Shown here piece after piece: positions 57,612 to 64,000 of a stretch of 64,000 bases of DNA; position 1 is the stretch's first letter; every line of letters begins with the position of its first letter. The stretch covers positions 467,085 through 531,084 of the forward strand of contig NZ_JADDIV010000005.1 of the NCBI RefSeq assembly GCF_015070875.1. The letters run 5' to 3'. The translations under genes were made by a program, and so were the position numbers. The stretch comes from Ramlibacter pallidus. GTDB taxonomy: Bacteria > Pseudomonadota > Gammaproteobacteria > Burkholderiales > Burkholderiaceae_C. Under the pieces are notes generated by a model that did no database searches, was not told where the DNA came from, and saw only the letters and a program-made list of their open reading frames with translations.

Positions 57612-57694
57612 CGCAGGCTGTCCGCAGGGCCTCCGCCACCCCCGCCGCGCCCCTTGCGACTGCCGTATTCGCCAACCTTCCTTCGGAGATTCCC

Positions 57695-58681
<987 letters not shown>

Positions 58682-58694
58682 GGCAAACGGACGG

Positions 58695-59705
58695 ATGGCC
58701 CACCCGCGCGACATCCTCCTCGGCGCCCAGGCGCGCACCGGCACCCTGCCGGTGTGCGACCACTACAGCGGCGTGGAGGCGCGCATGCGCAAGAGCCTGC
58801 AGCTCCAGCAGGAGATGACGCAGGAATTCGGCGCGTGCGTGTTCGACGTGACGCTGGATTGCGAGGACGGCGCGCCGGTCGGCGGGGAGGCCGAGCACGC
58901 CGCCCTGGTGGTGGAGCTCGCGCTGGGCGCCGCGCCCGACGCCCGCGTCGCGGTCCGCGTCCATCCCGTCGACCATCCGGCGTTCGAAGCCGACATCGCC
59001 ACCATCGCCGGGCGGGCGGGCCACCGCCTCGTGCACGTGATGCTGCCGAAGGTCGAACGGCCCGAGGACGTGGAACGTGCCGCCCGTGCGCTCGATGCCG
59101 CCGGCGCGAAGCAGCTGCCGCTGCAAGGCCTGGTCGAGTCGCCGGCGGCGGTGCACCGCGCCTTCGACATCGCCGCGCATCCGCGCCTGCAGTCCCTCAG
59201 TTTCGGGCTGATGGACTTCGTCTCGGCGCACGGCGGCGCGATCCCGTCCGCCGGCATGGGCGTGCAGGGCCAGTTCACGCATCCGCTGGTGGTGCGCGCC
59301 AAGCTGGAGATCGCCTCCGCCTGCCACGCGCACGGCAAGGTGCCGTCGCACGGCGTCGTCACCGAGATCCGCGACCAGGCCGCCTTCCGCGCCGCGGCGT
59401 CGCGTGCGGCCAACGAGTTCGGTTACACGCGCATGTGGAGCATCCACCCCGACCAGATCAGGGCCATCGTCGAAGTGTTCGCTCCCGCTGCTGACGAAAT
59501 ACACAAGGCGTCACAACTTCTGCGGGCCGCCGAAGCCGCGCAATGGGCGCCCATCAGCTTCGACGGCAAACTCGAGGACAGGGCGAGCTACCGCTACTAC
59601 TGGCAGGTGCTGGAGAGGGCACACCAGACCGGCAGGCAGCTCCCCGATGAAGCGCGGGAATGGTTCGCCGCCCGCGTCCCCAGTCCAACGGAGAGACGTC
59701 AATGA
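58695..59705 (+). CDS. HpcH/HpaI-family CoA-ester lyase (citrate-lyase beta-like)
   Basis: 336-residue TIM-barrel protein of the CitE/malyl-CoA lyase group. Visible are the metal/substrate region [64 protein letters not shown] (catalytic Glu), and [13 protein letters not shown]. Members cleave or form malyl-, citramalyl- or related CoA esters; which one cannot be told here. It lies between mdh and acnB and its stop overlaps the next start as ATGA, so a TCA or glyoxylate side function is likely. Confidence 0.8.
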   Translation: MAHPRDILLGAQARTGTLPVCDHYSGVEARMRKSLQLQQEMTQEFGACVFDVTLDCEDGAPVGGEAEHAALVVELALGAAPDARVAVRVHPVDHPAFEADIATIAGRAGHRLVHVMLPKVERPEDVERAARALDAAGAKQLPLQGLVESPAAVHRAFDIAAHPRLQSLSFGLMDFVSAHGGAIPSAGMGVQGQFTHPLVVRAKLEIASACHAHGKVPSHGVVTEIRDQAAFRAAASRAANEFGYTRMWSIHPDQIRAIVEVFAPAADEIHKASQLLRAAEAAQWAPISFDGKLEDRASYRYYWQVLERAHQTGRQLPDEAREWFAARVPSPTERRQ

Positions 59706-60388
59706 AGTTCCTGTTCGCCACCGTCCTGATTTCCTCGCTGTGCACCGCCGCGTTCGCGCAGGCGCCGGCGCAGCCGGCCGGCAAGCCCGCCGCGAAGCCC
59801 GCGGCCAAGTCCGGCAAGCCGGCGGCCGCCAAGGCGGCACCGGCTTCGCGCCGCGAGGCCATCGAGCTGTCCACGCCGCTGGAGGAGAACGATCCGGCCG
59901 ACAAGCTCACGCCCGCCGAACTCGAGATCGCCAAGCGCGTCTACACCGGCGAGATCAAGTGCGAACTGGGCGCGCACGTGAAGGTCACGCCGCGCCGCCG
60001 CGCCGGCTACTTCCTGGTGTCCCACGGCATCAACCGCTTCGTGATGCACCCGGTGGAGAGCAAGACCGGCGCGATCCGCCTGGAGGATCCCGCCCGCGGC
60101 GCGCTGTGGCTGCAGATCGGCAACAAGTCCATGCTCATGAACCAGAAGGAAGGCAAGCGCCTCGCCGACGAGTGCGTGAGCCCCGAGCAGGCCGAGTTCG
60201 CGAAGAACATGAAGGCGGTCAACCTGCTCGAACCGGCCCCTGCCGCTGCCGCCGCACCGGCCGCGACCGCACCTGCCACCACCGCACCCGCCGCCGCGCC
60301 TGCCGCGACGCCGGCCCCCACCGACACCGCGCCCTCCGCCGCGCCGGCCGCGCCCGCACCCGCGGCGGCCCCGGCGCCGGCGCGATGA
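59702..60388 (+). CDS. Secreted protein with Ala/Pro-rich tail, unknown function
   Basis: 228-residue protein: signal peptide (about 1-20, FATVLISSLCTAAFAQ), an Ala/Pro/Lys-rich segment (to about 45), a conserved-looking domain (about 60-160) with LEIAKRVYTGEIKCELGAHVKV, GYFLVSHGINRFVMHPVE, and LWLQIGNKSMLMNQKEGKRLADEC, then a second Ala/Pro-rich tail. Two Cys (in IKCELG and ADECV) could form a disulfide. I do not recognise the family. It is coupled to the CoA-lyase gene (ATGA) and ends 29 nt before acnB, so it belongs to the mdh-acnB transcript. Confidence 0.65.
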   Translation: MKFLFATVLISSLCTAAFAQAPAQPAGKPAAKPAAKSGKPAAAKAAPASRREAIELSTPLEENDPADKLTPAELEIAKRVYTGEIKCELGAHVKVTPRRRAGYFLVSHGINRFVMHPVESKTGAIRLEDPARGALWLQIGNKSMLMNQKEGKRLADECVSPEQAEFAKNMKAVNLLEPAPAAAAAPAATAPATTAPAAAPAATPAPTDTAPSAAPAAPAPAAAPAPAR

Positions 60389-60417
60389 CGCCGACACCGA
60401 TTTGAACGGAGAACCCC

Positions 60418-63009
60418 ATGTTGCAAGCCTACGTTGAACACGTTGCCGAACGCGCTGCGCTCGGCATTCCCCCGCTGCCCCTGTCCGCCAAGCAGACCGC
60501 CGACGTGATCGAGCTGATCAAGTCGGCCCCGGCCAAGGAAGAAGCCTTCCTGCTGGACCTGCTGACGCACCGGGTGCCGCCGGGCGTGGACGACGCGGCC
60601 AAGGTCAAGGCCAGCTTCCTGGCGGCCGTCGCGCATGGGGACCTCACCGTCAACGCGATCTCGAAGGCCAAGGCGACCGAACTGCTCGGCACCATGGTCG
60701 GCGGCTACAACGTCAAGCCGCTGATCGACCTGCTGGACGACGCGGAGGTGGCACAGGTCGCCGCCGACGGCCTGAAGAAGACGCTGCTGATGTTCGACTA
60801 CTTCCACGACGTCGCGGAGAAGGCCAAGGCCAACAACGCGTTCGCCAAGGAAGTGATGCAGTCCTGGGCCGAGGCCGAGTGGTTCACCACCCGCACCGAA
60901 GTGCCGCAGAAGATCACCGTCACCGTCTTCAAGGTGCCGGGCGAGACGAACACGGACGACCTGTCGCCCGCGCCCGATGCCTGGTCGCGTCCCGACATCC
61001 CGCTGCACACGCTGGCGATGCTGAAGAACAGCCGTCCCGGCGCCGCGTTCCAGCCCGAGGAAGAGGGCAAGCGCGGCCCCATGAAATTCATCGAGGAGCT
61101 CAAGGCCAAGGGCCACCAGGTCGCCTACGTCGGCGACGTGGTCGGCACCGGCTCCTCGCGCAAGTCCGCTACCAACAGCGTGATCTGGGCGACGGGCCAG
61201 GACATCCCGTTCGTGCCGAACAAGCGCTTCGGCGGCGTCACCCTGGGCGGCAAGATCGCGCCGATCTTCTTCAACACGCAGGAGGACTCCGGCGCCCTGC
61301 CGATCGAAGTCGACGTGGCGAAGCTGAACATGGGCGACGTCATCGACATCTATCCGTACGAAGGCACGATCGAGCGCGACGGCGCGGTCATCGAGCGCTT
61401 CCAGCTGAAGAACGACGTGCTGCTGGACGAAGTGCGCGCCGGCGGCCGCATCAACCTGATCATCGGCCGCTCGCTCACCGCGAAGGCCCGCGAATTCCTG
61501 GGCCTGGGCGCCTCCACCGTGTTCCGCCTGCCCAAGCCCACCGCCGATTCCGGCAAGGGCTTCACCGTGGCCCAGAAGATGGTCGGCCGCGCCTGCGGCC
61601 TGCCGGAAGGCAAGGGCGTGCGCCCGGGCACGTACTGCGAGCCCCGCATGACGACCGTCGGCAGCCAGGACACGACCGGCCCGATGACGCGCGACGAACT
61701 GAAGGACCTGGCCTGCCTGGGCTTCTCCGCCGACATGGTGATGCAGTCGTTCTGCCACACCTCCGCCTACCCGAAGCCCGTGGACGTCAAGACGCACCGC
61801 GAGCTGCCGGCCTTCATCAGCAACCGCGGCGGCGTCGCGCTGAAGCCGGGCGACGGCGTCATCCACAGCTGGCTGAACCGCCTGCTGCTGCCCGACACCG
61901 TGGGCACCGGCGGCGACAGCCACACCCGCTTCCCCATCGGCATCAGCTTCCCGGCAGGCTCCGGCCTCGTCGCCTTCGCGGCGGCCACGGGCGTGATGCC
62001 GCTGGACATGCCCGAGTCGGTGCTGGTCCGCTTCAAGGGCGAGATGCAGCCCGGCATCACGCTGCGCGACCTGGTGCACGCCATCCCCTACTTCGCGATG
62101 AAGCAGGGCCTGCTGACCGTCGCCAAGCAGGGCAAGGTCAACGCCTTCTCCGGCCGCATCCTCGAGATCGAGGGCCTGCCGGACCTGAAGGTGGAACAGG
62201 CTTTCGAACTCAGCGACGCGTCGGCCGAGCGCTCCGCCGCCGGCTGCACCGTGAAGCTGAACAAGGAGCCGATCGCCGAGTACCTGCAGTCGAACGTGGT
62301 CCTGATGAAGAACATGATCGCGCAGGGCTACCAGGACAAGCGTTCGCTGGAGCGCCGCATCAAGGCGGTGGAAGCGTGGCTCGCGAACCCGCAGCTGCTG
62401 GAGGCCGACCGTGACGCCGAGTACGCCGAGGTGATCGAGATCGACATGAACACGATCACCGAGCCGCTGCTGTGCTGCCCGAACGACCCGGACGACGTCA
62501 AGCCGCTGTCCGAAGTGCAGAACACGAAGATCGACGAGGCCTTCATCGGTTCGTGCATGACGAACATCGGCCACTTCCGCGCGGCCTCCACGCTGCTGGA
62601 AGGCAAGCGCGACATCCCGGTGAAGCTGTGGATCGCGCCGCCGACCAAGATGGACGCGGAGCAGCTGACGCGCGAAGGCCACTACGCCAACTTCGGCGGT
62701 GCCGGCGCACGCACCGAGTCGCCCGGCTGCAGCCTGTGCATGGGCAACCAGGCGCAGGTGAAGGAAGGCGCCACCGTGGTGTCGACCTCCACGCGCAACT
62801 TCCCCAACCGCCTGGGCAAGAACACCAACGTGTTCCTCGCCTCCGCCGAACTGGCCGCGATCGCGTCGAAGCTCGGACGCCTCCCGACGGTCGCCGAGTA
62901 CGCGTCCGACATGGGCGTGATCAACAGCCAGGGCGACAAGGTCTACCGCTACATGAACTTCGACCAGATCGAGGAGTACGCCGAGACGGCGCGGGAAGTG
63001 GCGGCCTGA
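60418..63009 (+). CDS. acnB: Aconitate hydratase B
   Basis: Bifunctional aconitase/2-methylisocitrate dehydratase with a [4Fe-4S] cluster. The 863-residue protein starts with the AcnB-specific HEAT-like domain ([20 protein letters not shown]), then the swivel domain with [16 protein letters not shown], and the aconitase core with [12 protein letters not shown], cluster cysteines in [13 protein letters not shown] and [13 protein letters not shown], and a final [17 protein letters not shown] site precedes the ATG. It is followed by a strong terminator. Confidence 0.97.
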   Translation: MLQAYVEHVAERAALGIPPLPLSAKQTADVIELIKSAPAKEEAFLLDLLTHRVPPGVDDAAKVKASFLAAVAHGDLTVNAISKAKATELLGTMVGGYNVKPLIDLLDDAEVAQVAADGLKKTLLMFDYFHDVAEKAKANNAFAKEVMQSWAEAEWFTTRTEVPQKITVTVFKVPGETNTDDLSPAPDAWSRPDIPLHTLAMLKNSRPGAAFQPEEEGKRGPMKFIEELKAKGHQVAYVGDVVGTGSSRKSATNSVIWATGQDIPFVPNKRFGGVTLGGKIAPIFFNTQEDSGALPIEVDVAKLNMGDVIDIYPYEGTIERDGAVIERFQLKNDVLLDEVRAGGRINLIIGRSLTAKAREFLGLGASTVFRLPKPTADSGKGFTVAQKMVGRACGLPEGKGVRPGTYCEPRMTTVGSQDTTGPMTRDELKDLACLGFSADMVMQSFCHTSAYPKPVDVKTHRELPAFISNRGGVALKPGDGVIHSWLNRLLLPDTVGTGGDSHTRFPIGISFPAGSGLVAFAAATGVMPLDMPESVLVRFKGEMQPGITLRDLVHAIPYFAMKQGLLTVAKQGKVNAFSGRILEIEGLPDLKVEQAFELSDASAERSAAGCTVKLNKEPIAEYLQSNVVLMKNMIAQGYQDKRSLERRIKAVEAWLANPQLLEADRDAEYAEVIEIDMNTITEPLLCCPNDPDDVKPLSEVQNTKIDEAFIGSCMTNIGHFRAASTLLEGKRDIPVKLWIAPPTKMDAEQLTREGHYANFGGAGARTESPGCSLCMGNQAQVKEGATVVSTSTRNFPNRLGKNTNVFLASAELAAIASKLGRLPTVAEYASDMGVINSQGDKVYRYMNFDQIEEYAETAREVAA

Positions 63010-63024
63010 GCGGCCACGCTGTCC

Positions 63025-63054
63025 AAAAAAAAGCGGCCCGCGGGCCGCTTTTTT
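63025..63054. terminator. Terminator after acnB
   Basis: GCGGCCCG / CGGGCCGC flanked by A8 and T6 forms a long perfect stem. It lies 16 nt after acnB and 17 nt beyond the stop of the converging glycine-rich gene, so it probably serves both strands. Confidence 0.88.
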
Positions 63055-63070
63055 CATGGACGCTGCGTGC

Positions 63071-64000
63071 TCAGCCGCGGTCCGCCTTGGCCGGCAGGCG
63101 GCCACGGCTCATGGGCGCGCCCATGCTGGTGCTGCCCGCGTTCGCACCCATCGCGGAGGAAGCGCCGCTGTCGGCGCCCGCACCCATCGCCGTGCTGTTG
63201 CCGGCGCCGAGCGCCGTGGAACTGGCGCCCACGTCCTGGCTGAGTGCATTGCCGGGGACCGTGGTCACGGTGGCCGGCCCGCCGAGGACGGTGGCCGGTG
63301 CGCCCGGAACGGCGACCACCGACGGTGCGCTCAGCGAGCCCGGGACGGTCGTGACCGTGGCCGGGCCGGTGACGGTGACCGTGTCCGGTGCGGTCACGCC
63401 GACCGTGCCGGTGGTGCCCACCGTGCCCGTCGTTCCAACGGTGCCCACCGTGCCCGTCGTTCCGACGGTGCCCGTGGTTCCGACCGTGCCGGTGGTCCCG
63501 ACCGTGCCGACCGTGCCGACGGATCCGGTGCCGCCCACTGCCGCACCGCCGCCGACGCTGGCACCACCACCGGCGTTCGCGCCACCGCCGACGCCGGCGT
63601 TCGCACCGCCACCGCAGCATGCGTTGCCGGCGGTGTCCGCGTTCGGGCCGTTGCCCTGGTTGCCCAGGCCGGTGTTGCCCACGCCGTTGCCGCTGTTGCC
63701 CGTGCCGACGTTGGCACCGCCGTTGCCGCCTGCGTTGCCGGCCGGCGCACCGCCGGCACCCCCGCCGTTGGCGCTGCCGACGCCGACGCCGACGCCTGCA
63801 CCCCCGGTGCCGCCAGCACCGACGCCCACGCCGCCGGCGCCGACGCCCGCGCCGCCGCTGCCGCTGCCGCCGGCGCCCGCGCCGACACCCGCTCCGCCGC
63901 CGCCGACGCCGCCACCGCCGCCGCCGCCAACGCCTGCACCGGCGCCGGCGCCGGCGCCACCGCCACCGGCACCGCCGCCGACCCCGGCACCGCCGCCGAC
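63071..64000 (-). CDS. Very glycine-rich repeat protein, 3'-terminal part (runs off the window)
   Basis: At least 309 codons of an open frame that continues past the right edge; the start is outside. The visible protein is dominated by Gly with Ala, Val, Thr, Ser and Asn: (GGGAG)n and GAGVG runs at the N side, NTGLGNQGNGPNAD, one CC pair (NACCGGG), an almost perfect TVGTTG tandem tract at 63395-63526, a TVTVTGPATVTTVPG section, then a Ser/Ala/Gly tail ending SRGRLPAKADRG. No transmembrane helix is visible. It resembles structural or surface glycine-rich proteins; composition is extreme, so function is unknown. It converges on acnB. Confidence 0.55.
   Translation of the reverse strand, partial: VGGGAGVGGGAGGGGAGAGAGAGVGGGGGGGVGGGGAGVGAGAGGSGSGGAGVGAGGVGVGAGGTGGAGVGVGVGSANGGGAGGAPAGNAGGNGGANVGTGNSGNGVGNTGLGNQGNGPNADTAGNACCGGGANAGVGGGANAGGGASVGGGAAVGGTGSVGTVGTVGTTGTVGTTGTVGTTGTVGTVGTTGTVGTTGTVGVTAPDTVTVTGPATVTTVPGSLSAPSVVAVPGAPATVLGGPATVTTVPGNALSQDVGASSTALGAGNSTAMGAGADSGASSAMGANAGSTSMGAPMSRGRLPAKADRG
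63395..63526 (-). repeat. Tandem GTVGTT codon repeats
   Basis: About 44 residues of repeating TVG/TTG units in the glycine-rich gene, encoded by near-identical GTGCCCACC/GTTCCGACG-type 9-nt blocks (as seen on the plus strand). Such tracts expand and contract easily, so length variation among strains is likely. Confidence 0.7.

Noticed and set aside
63395..63526. Regular short repeats resembling a CRISPR array
   Set aside because: The units are 9-18 nt, in frame, without unique spacers, and encode TVGTTG in an open frame; no cas genes are present.

Overview
The window is a high-GC stretch of bacterial chromosome made almost entirely of core genes. Gene order and content point to a betaproteobacterium of the order Burkholderiales, most likely family Comamonadaceae (Ramlibacter/Variovorax-like). 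The indicators are hemCDXY beside ppc; rluC to rpmF-plsX-fabHDG-acpP-fabF; rpoE-rseAB-mucD-lepAB-rnc-era-recO-pdxJ-acpS-nagZ; leuCDB-asd-fimV-truA-trpFBA-accD; and a divergent gntR-sdhCDAB-sdhE-gltA // mdh-acnB locus. The genus is inferred from memory of gene order. I see no tRNA, rRNA, CRISPR array, intact insertion sequence or prophage.

Layout. 1-5599: ppc (partial, minus) diverges from the haem operon hemC-hemD-hemX-hemY. 5615-9434: the hemY/rne bidirectional terminator, RNase E (minus), and a leader of about 500 nt that reaches the start of rluC. 9398-18604: rluC, a HAD phosphatase, a small Rieske protein, a short SppA, an RsmI-like methyltransferase and a Maf protein (both minus), YceD, rpmF, and the fatty-acid cluster plsX-fabH-fabD-fabG. 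18699-24589: acpP, fabF, a YgfX-like membrane protein, and the envelope-stress module rpoE-rseA-rseB-mucD. 24590-25101: an unusual 500-bp gap ending in a strong terminator just before lepA. 25102-32896: lepA, lepB, DUF4845, rnc, era, recO, pdxJ, acpS, nagZ, mostly joined by 4-base stop/start overlaps.

32913-36970 (minus): lysS, an Hsp70-like ATPase that appears to start at CTG, a YgjP-type metallopeptidase, and a Lon-substrate-domain protein; yggT diverges. 37618-50848 (minus): accD, trpA, trpB, trpF, truA, fimV, asd, leuB, leuD, an entericidin-like lipoprotein, leuC and a LysR regulator whose upstream region carries paired ATC-N9-GAT dyads. 50974-51545: a BON-domain protein and a nested inverted repeat. 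51599-57517 (minus): gltA, sdhE, sdhB, sdhA, sdhD, sdhC and a GntR/UTRA regulator. 57695-63009 (plus): mdh, a CoA-ester lyase, a secreted Ala/Pro-rich protein and acnB. 63071-64000 (minus): part of a very glycine-rich repeat protein that runs off the window.

Functionally the window links haem synthesis to haem-containing succinate dehydrogenase, fatty-acid initiation (accD, fab genes, acpP, acpS), envelope stress control (sigma-E, RseA/B, MucD), RNA processing (rne, rnc, truA, rluC) and the TCA cycle (gltA, acnB, sdh, mdh). No clearly novel multi-gene defence or metabolic system is visible. The most unusual signals are regulatory or organisational: the CTG-started Hsp70/YgjP unit behind lysS, the possible small RNA before lepA, the long rne leader, the LysR and GntR operator arrays, and the glycine-rich repeat protein.
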